Assembly: GCF_000682755.1 (NCBI RefSeq)
Contig: NZ_AWFF01000001.1
Span: 248,001-312,000, forward strand
DNA from: Hyphomonas beringensis
GTDB taxonomy: Bacteria > Pseudomonadota > Alphaproteobacteria > Caulobacterales > Hyphomonadaceae
Reading direction: 5' to 3'
Length of the DNA: 64,000 bases
Shown: positions 17,442 to 25,987 of the stretch, piece after piece
Layout: the number at the start of each line of letters is the position of its first letter
Position numbering within the stretch: position 1 is the stretch's first letter
Notes under the pieces: model-generated
What the model was told of the DNA's origin: nothing
The model's input: the letters and a program-made list of their open reading frames with translations, nothing else
The model's database searches: none
Translations under genes and position numbers: made by a program

Positions 17442-18857
17442 GTGGTCTCAGTGTTGAATTATATTGAGCTATTCTCGCAATGGCTCGTTTCCGTCGTGTT
17501 CTTTTCCGTCTCCATAGGCGGGGTGGATGTAAATTTGATTGTCGTCTGGCTCGCCAGTGCAATGGTCTTCTTTACGATCAGGCTGCGATTTCTGAACATC
17601 CGGGGATTTGGGCTGGCATTGGCTCTGGTGCGGGGTAAGCACAAGGAAGAAGATGCTCCGGGAGAAATGACTCATTTCGAGGCCCTTTCCACCGCGATCT
17701 CCGGCACTGTGGGCCTCGGCAATATTGCAGGTGTCGCGATCGCTGTAGCAATTGGCGGACCAGGCGCACTGTTCTGGATGGTCATCATTGCACTCTTCGC
17801 AATGTCGCTGAAATTTGCCGAAGTCCTGCTCGCGGTGAAATACCGGACAACCCTACCCAATGGACGGCTGTCAGGCGGCCCGATGTGGACTCTGCGCAAT
17901 GGCCTCGCCTCCTATGGCCGGCCACGCCTTGGCCGTCTGCTTGGGGGTGTCTATGCAGTTTTCGCCCTCTTCGCATTCATTCAGACAATCCAGGTAAACC
18001 AGTCCTATTCACAGGTCCGCACGGTCCTGAGTCTGGGAGACGGGATCGGCCCGGCCCTGATTTATGGCGCGGTGATTGCCAGCCTGGCTGCGGCGGTTTT
18101 GCTAGGCGGCGCGCATGCCATTGCAAGGGTGACAGCCCGGCTGACCCCCATCATGTGCGTGGTCTATCTGATGGGCATCCTGACCATTCTTGTCCTGAAC
18201 GCGTCCGAATTGCCACATGCTCTGGCGCTGATCTTCAGCCAGGCATTCGTCCCGCACTCTGTTGTGGGCGGCGCTGTAGGCGCATTCATTGCCGGAATGA
18301 GACGAGCCGCTTTTTCTAATGAAGCCGGCATCGGAACGGCTGCGATTGTTCACGCCGTGGCCAAGACGCGCGAACCCGCCTCCGAAGGGTTTGTTGCTTT
18401 GCTCGAGCCTTTTATCGACACTGTCCTGATCTGCAGTGCAACCGGCCTCGCCTTGATCGTGACCGGTGTCTGGCAGTCTGACTATTCGGACATCGCCATG
18501 ACATCTGCGGCGTTCGGCACAGTGTCATCATGGTTTCCCTATGTGCTTGCCTTGGCGGTCTGCCTGTTCGCGTTTTCGACAGTGCTTTCCGTCGGCTATT
18601 ACGGGCTGCAAGTCTCCGCATACCTCTTTGGATCTACGCCGGCACGTAATCGCCTTTACCTGATGTTCTTTTGCGGAACGCTCCCGCTCGGCGCGCTGGT
18701 AGACGTCAACACGGTCATCAATTTGACCGACAGCCTGTTCTTCCTTCTCTCGGTTCCGAACATTATCGGCCTGTACATCATGTCAGGAGACATTGCCCGG
18801 GAGTCTGAATCCTACTTCAAACGCATGACCGGCAAGTCAACTGGTTCAGCGTCTTAA
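17442..18857 (+). CDS. Alanine/glycine:cation symporter (AGCS family)
   Basis: A 471-residue sodium:amino-acid symporter. Family signatures are GTVGLGNIAGVAIAVAIGGP (near residues 87-106), KFAEVLLAVKYRT and MRRAAFSNEAGIGTAAIVHA (near residues 286-305). About 11 transmembrane segments are visible and length is normal. AGCS proteins (AlsT/DagA type) carry L- or D-alanine and glycine with Na+ or H+. Near D-aminoacylase-like and dgc-like genes, D-alanine uptake is attractive but inferred. GTG at 17442 is the first start and has a weak GGAA upstream; GTG 17451 is possible. It converges with the AraC gene, sharing four bases at the stop codons. Confidence 0.92.
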   Translation: MVSVLNYIELFSQWLVSVVFFSVSIGGVDVNLIVVWLASAMVFFTIRLRFLNIRGFGLALALVRGKHKEEDAPGEMTHFEALSTAISGTVGLGNIAGVAIAVAIGGPGALFWMVIIALFAMSLKFAEVLLAVKYRTTLPNGRLSGGPMWTLRNGLASYGRPRLGRLLGGVYAVFALFAFIQTIQVNQSYSQVRTVLSLGDGIGPALIYGAVIASLAAAVLLGGAHAIARVTARLTPIMCVVYLMGILTILVLNASELPHALALIFSQAFVPHSVVGGAVGAFIAGMRRAAFSNEAGIGTAAIVHAVAKTREPASEGFVALLEPFIDTVLICSATGLALIVTGVWQSDYSDIAMTSAAFGTVSSWFPYVLALAVCLFAFSTVLSVGYYGLQVSAYLFGSTPARNRLYLMFFCGTLPLGALVDVNTVINLTDSLFFLLSVPNIIGLYIMSGDIARESESYFKRMTGKSTGSAS

Positions 18858-19630
18858 TCTGACACCCTGCTAGACAGATACTGACTTGGCGGAACTCCAA
18901 ACGACCGGTTGAACATGGCGGTGAAGGCGCTTGCACTTTCATATCCTACATCGAAGGCAATACTGGTAATCGGCCTACCCGTTGAGAGCAGCGAAATGGC
19001 CTCCATCAGTCGAACCTGGTGGCGCCATGCCGCAACGCCTATACCGGTCTGCTGCTTGAATAGGCGTGTAAACGTCCGCCGTCCCATGCCCGCCTTTCTC
19101 GCCAGCTCATCCAGAGAGTGGGTCTCTTCCGGCCGCTCCATAATTGCCTGACACACACGCATCAACCGGAAGTCTGACGGCATCGGAACCGCATATGGCG
19201 CATCAGGCGTTTCCTTCAATTCGCCCACCATCAGTTTGATGATGCTGTGCTCGCGCTCCGTGAACGCTCGCTGCGTCTCGAGTCTCGCAAGCTCCACGAT
19301 GAGCGCTCTTAGAAAGTCAGACACCTCGACCACATGGCAGTCCCTGCCCGCCATGCCAGTCGCCTCTTCATCAAAATAGAGCGTGCGAAGAGACACCGGC
19401 CCCCGGCACGAGACGCTATGCATATGACAGGACGGGATCCAGACGGCTCTTTGAGGCGGAACGACAAAGCTGGCATTCTCGACCGTGACGGACATCACAC
19501 CCGACGACGCGTACAGAAGCTGCGCGCGGCTGTGGGAGTGGGGCTCATCCCGGAATCCGGCGCTATACTCATCATGCAAGCCTACGACCGGCCACGCTGA
19601 AAGGTCCCCAAAATCCTCAAAATGCTTCAT
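18854..19630 (-). CDS. AraC-family regulator with cupin sensor domain
   Basis: A 258-residue regulator. The N-terminal AraC-binding cupin (EPHSHSRAQLLYASSGVMSV, VPPQRAVWIP) is followed by the C-terminal double helix-turn-helix (SLDELARKAGMGRRTFTRLFKQ; ITSIAFDVGYESASAFTAMFNRSFGVPPSQY). It should bind DNA and control a neighbouring gene, possibly the symporter next to it. A good GAGG lies ahead of the ATG. It is paralogous to the AraC gene at 40668-41489, with which it shares the VPPQ-AVWIP cupin signature. Effector unknown. Confidence 0.9.
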   Translation of the reverse strand: MKHFEDFGDLSAWPVVGLHDEYSAGFRDEPHSHSRAQLLYASSGVMSVTVENASFVVPPQRAVWIPSCHMHSVSCRGPVSLRTLYFDEEATGMAGRDCHVVEVSDFLRALIVELARLETQRAFTEREHSIIKLMVGELKETPDAPYAVPMPSDFRLMRVCQAIMERPEETHSLDELARKAGMGRRTFTRLFKQQTGIGVAAWRHQVRLMEAISLLSTGRPITSIAFDVGYESASAFTAMFNRSFGVPPSQYLSSRVSD

Positions 19631-19845
19631 GGCCCGGCCTCGATATTTTCAATTAAACTGTCGTATCGACCCTATAATTACGTAGCCTCTCGTCAACCAT
19701 GCAGGCCCGTATAAAACAAAAACAGCTGTAACTTTCCTATCGGGAAGCATGCTTGCGCACATAATAAGCATCGCCTGCAGCACCAATGCACAGGCCTATC
19801 TACCTCTTTAGGGCGTCTACCAAAGAATGGGATCGAAGTGTCAGC

Positions 19846-19868
19846 CCTCTTCGTATCTTGCGAAGAGG
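19846..19868 (-). terminator. Hairpin downstream of the PaiB-like gene
   Basis: A perfect 8-bp stem CCTCTTCG / CGAAGAGG with a 7-base loop lies 25 bases past the PaiB-like stop. It is a plausible terminator for the esterase-PaiB unit, though without a strong T run. Confidence 0.55.
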
Positions 19869-19892
19869 TGCGAAATCAGCCGGTGCGCAGGC

Positions 19893-20471
19893 TCAGCGCA
19901 TCCAGTCCTGAAGGGCATGGCCGGTCAGAGCATCATAAATTTCGGAATATGTGACACTGTTCTCATCCTGACCAACTTTGAAGCGCGGCAGAACCGAAGA
20001 GATCCGGATACGAAACCCGGTAATCCCCTTCAGCAGCGAAGTGTAACGCTCGCCCATTGCGGCAATATCCCAATTCGCGCCTGTCAGGCCATTCATGTGC
20101 GCAACGAGGCTGCGAATGGCTTCATCGGTCAGGGCCTCATCCAAGACCAGTTGCCCACTTATCTTGAGAGACACAAAATTCCAGGTCGGCGCCCAGTCCG
20201 GCTTGCTGACCCAGTCAGGTGATATGTAGGCATTGGGGCCCAGAAACAGACAGACAATTTCCGGCTGTTCCGTCAGAACAGATGCGGCAAGCGTCGATTT
20301 CGGTAGGTGGCCCAGTAGGGACACAGGCATGCCTTGCGCGTCCGTTTCCAGCAGCAATGGCATAAGGGTGGCCGCCGAAGGGTCCCCGACCGGTACGATC
20401 CAGGCAAGTGGATGGACCGCAGCAAAGTCTACGATTTGGCTATTCGGCACAGTCTCAAAAGCAGAACTCAT
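19893..20471 (-). CDS. FMN-binding protein of the PaiB/negative transcriptional regulator family
   Basis: A 192-residue split-barrel flavin-binding protein. LLGHLPKSTLAA near residues 52-63 and FLGPNAYISPDWVSKPDWAPTWNF are family signatures (the usual form is GPxAYISPSWY..PTWNY). A PaiB-type C-terminal part follows (GLTGANWDIAAMGERYTSLLKGITGFRI). Family members were named as negative regulators in Bacillus; most are likely FMN-dependent oxidoreductases or detoxifying proteins. It starts within the end of the esterase gene (4-base ATGA overlap), so the two are translated together; the biochemical link is not known. Confidence 0.85.
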   Translation of the reverse strand: MSSAFETVPNSQIVDFAAVHPLAWIVPVGDPSAATLMPLLLETDAQGMPVSLLGHLPKSTLAASVLTEQPEIVCLFLGPNAYISPDWVSKPDWAPTWNFVSLKISGQLVLDEALTDEAIRSLVAHMNGLTGANWDIAAMGERYTSLLKGITGFRIRISSVLPRFKVGQDENSVTYSEIYDALTGHALQDWMR

Positions 20472-21424
20472 CGCGAAAAGAGGTCCGATACCCAGTCAGC
20501 CCCGACCTGAACCGCACGCTCTGCACATGACGAAACCCCAACGGCTTCAAGAAAGCTGTGAGTGGCGCCCTTGTAGAGATGGGCAGAAACATGGACACCC
20601 GCGGCTTCAAGCCGGCGCTCAAGTTCCAGATTCTCATCCCTTAGAATGTCACATTCGGCGATGCAGAGATGGACAGGAGGCAGCTCCGCAAGATCGGCCA
20701 AGAGCGGCCGCGCATACGGGTTCTCCGTGGACTCCGCGCCAAGATAGTTCTTCCAGAAAATTTTCATTTCGGAGACATCCAGCATGTAAGGCGCGCCATC
20801 ATAACGGTCATTCGACGGGTAATGATCCGTCTCCAAGGCAGCATAATTGAGCAACAAGCCATCTGGCATGAAGCGCCCCTCATCCCGGCGCCGCAGCGTG
20901 CTTGCCAGCGCCAGATTGGCCCCGGCTGAATCTCCTCCGATCACGACATGCCCCGTCTCAAGGCCTAATGATTCTCCGGCGCTCAGAACCCAGTCATGAC
21001 ATTGGTCGACGTCATTCAAGGCAGTCGGAAAACGGTTCTCTGGAGACAGGGAATAATCGAGGCCAATAACCGCGCAGCCAATGCGCTCGGCATATTCGCG
21101 CATCAGGCGATCGTGCGTGTCGATGCTGAAGACCGACCATCCACCCCCGTGCAGATAGATCAATGTGCCCTTGCCAGCCCCTGCGGCCGGAATATGAATA
21201 CGGGCGCGGCGTTCCCCCGCCCCCACACGAACCATAAGAGTTTGCGCCATGTCGGGCCCGCCCAAAGTCCAAGCTTTGCGGGCCTGCTCAGAAATTTCAC
21301 GCATTCTGTCCATAGTTAGTGGGTCAGGCCCTGCCAGAGCCCTGAAATCTGCACAGGCCCGTTCGACGAAAGCCCGGATTTGGGGGTCGATATCGTCACC
21401 TTTTAAAGAAGACTGCGTAGTCAT
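20468..21424 (-). CDS. Alpha/beta-hydrolase, hormone-sensitive lipase (HSL) family esterase
   Basis: A 318-residue serine hydrolase. The HSL family oxyanion motif HGGGWS (in YLHGGGWSVFS), nucleophile elbow GGDSAGANLA (Ser), the acid in IAECDILRDEN, and the His in KGATHSFLEA form the catalytic set. No signal peptide is present, so it is cytoplasmic. Substrates are probably short-chain esters or amides. I start at 21424 (MTTQSS), where an AGGCAGGG precedes the ATG; 27 in-frame codons upstream show no homology. It is the first gene of a two-gene unit with the PaiB-like gene. Confidence 0.9.
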   Translation of the reverse strand: MTTQSSLKGDDIDPQIRAFVERACADFRALAGPDPLTMDRMREISEQARKAWTLGGPDMAQTLMVRVGAGERRARIHIPAAGAGKGTLIYLHGGGWSVFSIDTHDRLMREYAERIGCAVIGLDYSLSPENRFPTALNDVDQCHDWVLSAGESLGLETGHVVIGGDSAGANLALASTLRRRDEGRFMPDGLLLNYAALETDHYPSNDRYDGAPYMLDVSEMKIFWKNYLGAESTENPYARPLLADLAELPPVHLCIAECDILRDENLELERRLEAAGVHVSAHLYKGATHSFLEAVGVSSCAERAVQVGADWVSDLFSR

Positions 21425-21793
21425 GACGGCCCTGCCTCTCTCAATATTGAGACCTGATAAGCAGGCAACGATAGGAGGCGAGATAGAACGCTGATACCAT
21501 CGCACGGGCCGAAAACGTCGTCTTCCGGGTCAGCCGCAACAAGACTGCTTGCGACGCAAAAAACCGGGCGACCTGCCGCCTCTTCGTGGCCACTATATGC
21601 ATGATACGGATAAGCGAAAAACTTTTCGGCATGTTGCTAGCTCACCCCATACGAAGTAAGCTTTTTCCTCTCCCTGACGATGTGTGGGTGAACGGTCGCA
21701 ATATTGCTGGATACGCGACGTGTTTGCTTCTTCTTCAAGGGCCCGCACAATCACGCTCCCAGCCAGAGTTCCTATGCTGCAAATCCGGTATCG
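21425..21793. other. Divergent promoter region of esterase and cyo operons
   Basis: A 369-base region with no gene. It must hold the promoters for the esterase (minus) and the cyo operon (plus). The cyoA frame is open back to 21704 but the signal peptide begins at 21794. No clear operator was recognised. Confidence 0.45.
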
Positions 21794-22768
21794 ATGAGAT
21801 CGCTTAAAACCGTCCGACTTTTGGCATTATCCGCAAGCCTGATGTCTGCCTTGATCCTGACGATGTGGCCCGGAGCCGCTACGGCTGAGACCTTGGCGAC
21901 TCAATCCTTTCTGCAACCGATGGGACCTGTCGCCGAAGAGCAGGCCGCGCACCTGCTGCGCGTTGTCGCGATCACCATGATTGTGATCCTTCCAGTGCTC
22001 GTCGGCGTCCCGCTGCTCCTGTGGCGCTATCGACTGAACTCCGACAAGGCGAAATATACTCCCGAATGGGAGTATTCCAACAAACTCGAACTCGCGCTTT
22101 GGGGCGTGCCGATTATTATCGTCGTCGTGCTTGCCAGCTGGCTTTGGTACTCAACCAGCAAACTCGACCCTTATAAGCCGATTGGAGAAAATCCGCTGCA
22201 GGTCCAGGCGATCGGGCTCGATTGGAAATGGGTCTTCATCTACCCTGAAGACGGCGTCGCGACTGTCAACGAACTGGCCATTCCGGTCGGGCGCCCGGTA
22301 GAACTGACACTGACGACAGATACCGTCATGCAGAGCATGCTGATCGCGCCTCTCACAGGTCAGATCTACGCGATGCCAGGCATGACAACGAAATTAAACT
22401 TTTCCGCTACGCGCACCGGAACGGCAGAAGGTGAAAACACCCAATTCAACGGCACCGGATTCGGACGGCAGAAATTCACCGTGATTGCGTTGGACTCAGA
22501 CAGGTATGATGCATGGGTTTCAGACGCGCGTAGCGCCCCCACACTGGATGACGCGACCTATACAATCTTGCGGCGCAGGTCCGTACTAGCCGAAACCCGG
22601 ACAGACCTAGGCCTGACCAAGGATGCGACCCCGATCTATTTCAGCGCCCCAGACACCGCATTGTTCGACAGGGTCGTACAGAAGTACCATCAATCAAGAA
22701 CAGCCCACACAGTCGACGAACTCGGGGGCACGGGCCTGCCTCCGCAAGGTGGTGGAGGCCCCGAATGA
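21794..22768 (+). CDS. cyoA: Cytochrome o ubiquinol oxidase subunit II
   Basis: A 324-residue subunit II of the bo3-type haem-copper quinol oxidase in the cytoplasmic membrane. A signal sequence (LSASLMSALILTMWPGAATA) precedes two transmembrane helices (residues about 55-80 and 100-120). The periplasmic cupredoxin domain follows, with GLDWKWVFIYPEDGVATVNELAIP and MLIAPLTGQIYAMPGM. The copper-A Cys and His ligands of cytochrome oxidases are missing, as expected for quinol oxidases. The signal lacks the lipobox Cys usual for E. coli CyoA. The last four bases overlap cyoB. Confidence 0.93.
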   Translation: MRSLKTVRLLALSASLMSALILTMWPGAATAETLATQSFLQPMGPVAEEQAAHLLRVVAITMIVILPVLVGVPLLLWRYRLNSDKAKYTPEWEYSNKLELALWGVPIIIVVVLASWLWYSTSKLDPYKPIGENPLQVQAIGLDWKWVFIYPEDGVATVNELAIPVGRPVELTLTTDTVMQSMLIAPLTGQIYAMPGMTTKLNFSATRTGTAEGENTQFNGTGFGRQKFTVIALDSDRYDAWVSDARSAPTLDDATYTILRRRSVLAETRTDLGLTKDATPIYFSAPDTALFDRVVQKYHQSRTAHTVDELGGTGLPPQGGGGPE

Positions 22769-24870
22769 TCCAGCAGACCAACCCTATCTTCGGCAGGCTA
22801 GACTGGAGTGTCACACCGTACACTGATTTGCTGAACAAGGTAACCAGCAGCACGATTGTTGGCGCCGGGGCGGCCACCGTGCTTGTTGTTGGCGCGATTG
22901 GTGCAGTCGCGCTCCTAACCTGGATGCGTTGGTGGAAGCCTCTGTTTCGCGACTGGCTAACCTCGGCCGATGCCAAGAAAATTGGCATCATGTATATCGT
23001 GCTGGCTCTGGTCATGATGGCCCGCGGCATCATCGAGGGCTTCGTGATGCGAGCCCACCAGGCGACGGCACTGGGCACACTGGCAGCACCGGAAAGCGGG
23101 CTCGTCGCGCCTGACCATTTCGCCCAGCTGTTCAGCACGCACGGGACAATCATGATCTTTTTCGTCGCGATGCCGCTGCTGATCGGCCTGATAAACTTCG
23201 TACTGCCGCAGCAGCTTGGCGCACGCGACATGGCATTTCCTGTGCTGAACCAGGTAAGCCTCGGCATGACGGCCGCGGGCGCGGGACTGATCATGATTTC
23301 GCTGCTGGTTGGCCAGTTCGGAACCGGAGGGTGGACAATGTATCCGCCCTATACAGGCATCGAATACAGCCCCGGTGAAGGCGTGGATTACTGGCTCTGG
23401 GCGATAATGATTTCAGGCATCGGCTCTACGCTGACCGGCATGAATTTCGCGGTCACGATCTTCAAGAAACGAGCGCCGGGAATGCATTTCATGCGTATGC
23501 CGCTGTTCTGCTGGACATCGCTTTGCGTCGCGATCATGCTGATCTACGCTATGCCGGCTCTGACGGTCTCCAGCACAATGCTGCTGCTGGATCGATACGC
23601 AGGCTTTCACTTCTTCACGAATGCCGCGGGCGGCAACATGATGAACTATGCGAACATCTTCTGGATGTTCGGCCATCCGGAAGTCTACATTCTGGTCCTG
23701 CCGGCATTCGGCGTATTCTCCGAAATCTCTTCGACCTTTTCTGGCAAGAAGCTCTATGGCTACACCTCGCTCGTGATCGCCAGCATGAGCATTTCGGTGA
23801 TCAGCTTCACCGTATGGCTACACCATTTTTTCACCATGGGCTCCAGCGTTCCTGTCAATATTGCCTTCGGGATCGCAACGATGGTCATCGGCATCCCGAC
23901 CGGCGTGAAGATCTATGACTGGATGGCGACGATGTGGCGAGGCCGCATAAGGGTGACGACGCCAATTGTCTATCTCGTTGGCTTTTTCATGCTGTTCGTC
24001 ATCGGAGGGCTTTCTGGAATCATCCTCGCCAACCCGTCGATTGATTACCAGGTCCACAATTCCACTTTCCTTGTCGCGCACTTCCACAATGTGATCATAC
24101 CAGGCGTGCTCTTCGGTATGCTGGCCGGCATCCATTACTGGTTTCCCAAGGCGTTCGGCTTCCGATTGAGCGAGACGTGGGGGCGGCTGACAGCTTATCT
24201 GTTCATCGGTGGCTTCCTGTGCACCTTCATGCCGCTTTATGTTCTGGGGCTTATGGGCATGCCACGCCGATCACCGACGTTCCAGAACCCCGATTTCATG
24301 CCGTGGATGTATATCGCCGCTTTTGGCGGGGTCCTGATGCTGGCGGCTCTGACGAGTCTGACATGGACCTTCTGGACGAGTTGGCGCAATCGTGAGCGGC
24401 TGGCCGTTCCCGGCGGCGATCCATGGAATGGTGCGACGCTGGAATGGTCGAGTCCGGCGCCCGTGCCTGAGTGGAATTTTCCGCATATTCCTGTTGTCAC
24501 CGCGCGTGACGATTGGGGCGCCACCAAGCGCGGCGGTGACCCCTGGAGAGGCCCGGATGAATACGTCGATATCGAGATGCCCGCCAACACCTATTTCGGC
24601 GTAACCCTCGCCGGGGCGGCCTTCCTGCTCGGCTTCGCCATGACCTGGCACATCTGGTGGCTGTCTATCGTGAGTCTGTTCACCATAGTCGCAGCACTTT
24701 TCTGGCGCGGCCTGCAGGTTGTCGAGCCGGTTATTGTGCCCGCCGAGGAAGTCGAGCGAGCCGACAAACAGTACCGCGACAGGATCGCCAGCCTCACCCC
24801 CGTGCGCCGCGTCGAGGAGGAGACGGAGCACAATAGAGGCGTTCCTGACATTACGGAGTTTGCGGGATGA
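22765..24870 (+). CDS. cyoB: Cytochrome o ubiquinol oxidase subunit I
   Basis: The 701-residue catalytic subunit that reduces oxygen and pumps protons. Haem and copper ligands are visible: STHGTIMIFF (low-spin haem His), WMFGHPEVYILVLP (Cu-B His with the cross-linked Tyr), WLHHFF (two Cu-B His) and NSTFLVAHFHNVIIPG (high-spin and low-spin haem His). The length and extra terminal helices match CyoB rather than subunit I of aa3 oxidases. Genes overlap on both sides by four bases. Quinol comes from the general pool; the neighbouring pyruvate:quinone oxidoreductase could supply it directly. Confidence 0.96.
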   Translation: MIQQTNPIFGRLDWSVTPYTDLLNKVTSSTIVGAGAATVLVVGAIGAVALLTWMRWWKPLFRDWLTSADAKKIGIMYIVLALVMMARGIIEGFVMRAHQATALGTLAAPESGLVAPDHFAQLFSTHGTIMIFFVAMPLLIGLINFVLPQQLGARDMAFPVLNQVSLGMTAAGAGLIMISLLVGQFGTGGWTMYPPYTGIEYSPGEGVDYWLWAIMISGIGSTLTGMNFAVTIFKKRAPGMHFMRMPLFCWTSLCVAIMLIYAMPALTVSSTMLLLDRYAGFHFFTNAAGGNMMNYANIFWMFGHPEVYILVLPAFGVFSEISSTFSGKKLYGYTSLVIASMSISVISFTVWLHHFFTMGSSVPVNIAFGIATMVIGIPTGVKIYDWMATMWRGRIRVTTPIVYLVGFFMLFVIGGLSGIILANPSIDYQVHNSTFLVAHFHNVIIPGVLFGMLAGIHYWFPKAFGFRLSETWGRLTAYLFIGGFLCTFMPLYVLGLMGMPRRSPTFQNPDFMPWMYIAAFGGVLMLAALTSLTWTFWTSWRNRERLAVPGGDPWNGATLEWSSPAPVPEWNFPHIPVVTARDDWGATKRGGDPWRGPDEYVDIEMPANTYFGVTLAGAAFLLGFAMTWHIWWLSIVSLFTIVAALFWRGLQVVEPVIVPAEEVERADKQYRDRIASLTPVRRVEEETEHNRGVPDITEFAG

Positions 24871-25499
24871 GCAATACAGACAACAGTCTATATCCCGGCC
24901 TGAACCTGACCGGCGTCCAAAGTGAAGCCAATGAAAAGGCTGAGACCAACGTCTTCGGCTTTTGGGTCTTCCTGATGAGCGACCTCATCATTTTTGGCAT
25001 CCTGTTCGCCACTTATGCTGCGTATCTGAACCCCGTCGGCCTCGCCGGTGGCCCGGGACCACAAGAGCTGTTCGATATAAAAAGCGTCGCGATACAGACC
25101 GGCCTTCTTCTGCTTGGCGGGGTCGCTTATGGCGGCGTATCGCTGGGAGTAAAATACGACAGCGCCGCGAAAAAAGTCATGCTCTGGCTCGCAATCAGCG
25201 CGATCCTCGGAGCAGGATTCGTCTTCTTCGAGGTTAGCGATTTCATAGACCAGGCGCATAAGGGCGGCATCCCTCAGGCAAGTGGCTGGCTCAGTTCATA
25301 CTGGACGCTGGTGGGGCTTCATGGCCTGCATGTCAGCGTCGGCATACTCTGGATTATCGCGATGATCACCCAGATCAAAACCCGGGGGCTGGATGACACC
25401 GTGAAGATTCGTCTCTCCATGCTGGGGGTCTTCTGGCATTTCCTCGACCTCATCTGGGTCGGGATTTTTTCCTTAGTCTTTCTGGTGCCGCTCTCATGA
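24867..25499 (+). CDS. cyoC: Cytochrome o ubiquinol oxidase subunit III
   Basis: A 210-residue, five-helix membrane subunit. NVFGFWVFLMSDLIIFGILFA near the N-terminus, SSYWTLVGLHGLHVSVGILW and GVFWHFLDLIWVGIFSLVFL at the end are subunit III signatures. It stabilises the oxidase complex. Translation is coupled to cyoB and cyoD by ATGA overlaps. Confidence 0.95.
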   Translation: MSNTDNSLYPGLNLTGVQSEANEKAETNVFGFWVFLMSDLIIFGILFATYAAYLNPVGLAGGPGPQELFDIKSVAIQTGLLLLGGVAYGGVSLGVKYDSAAKKVMLWLAISAILGAGFVFFEVSDFIDQAHKGGIPQASGWLSSYWTLVGLHGLHVSVGILWIIAMITQIKTRGLDDTVKIRLSMLGVFWHFLDLIWVGIFSLVFLVPLS

Positions 25500-25891
25500 C
25501 CAAGCCCAATACTGGAGAGGTAAACCCCAAAGACACTGCTGCGCATGAGATACGCAGCTATGCGACCGGATTCGTCATTAGCCTGATCCTGACAATCGCG
25601 GCCTTTGCCGCCGTGCTTTCGGATCTGTCTCCGACACTCAAGATCCTCATCATCTGTATTGCGGCGCTGCTACAGGTGACCACACACCTGCGGAATTTCC
25701 TGCATCTGAGCTTCTCCGGAAACCAGTCTCGTGAGGATCTGCTGCTGGTTCTCTTCTCCGCCAGCCTCCTGTCGATCATGGCGGGTGGGACGATTTGGAT
25801 CCTGTCGGATCTGCACGGCCGGATGCACGGCGACCAGGCTGCGCATGCAGAACCTGCTGAGCATTCCCACAATAGGGCACCGGAAGACTGA
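25496..25891 (+). CDS. cyoD: Cytochrome o ubiquinol oxidase subunit IV
   Basis: A 131-residue small subunit with three helices; EIRSYATGFVISLILT and LLQVTTHLRNFLHLSF match CyoD. The His-rich tail (HGDQAAHAEPAEHSHN) is longer than usual. The operon ends here: no cyoE (haem O synthase) follows, and the next gene is convergent. Confidence 0.92.
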   Translation: MTKPNTGEVNPKDTAAHEIRSYATGFVISLILTIAAFAAVLSDLSPTLKILIICIAALLQVTTHLRNFLHLSFSGNQSREDLLLVLFSASLLSIMAGGTIWILSDLHGRMHGDQAAHAEPAEHSHNRAPED

Positions 25892-25987
25892 AGACCTCAA
25901 TCATCGGAAACCGCTGCATCGATGGGCTGATGGAACGGATTCCGATGAAGCTGACTGTTTGCGCCAGCCAGCCCCAGAGAGGCCGGG

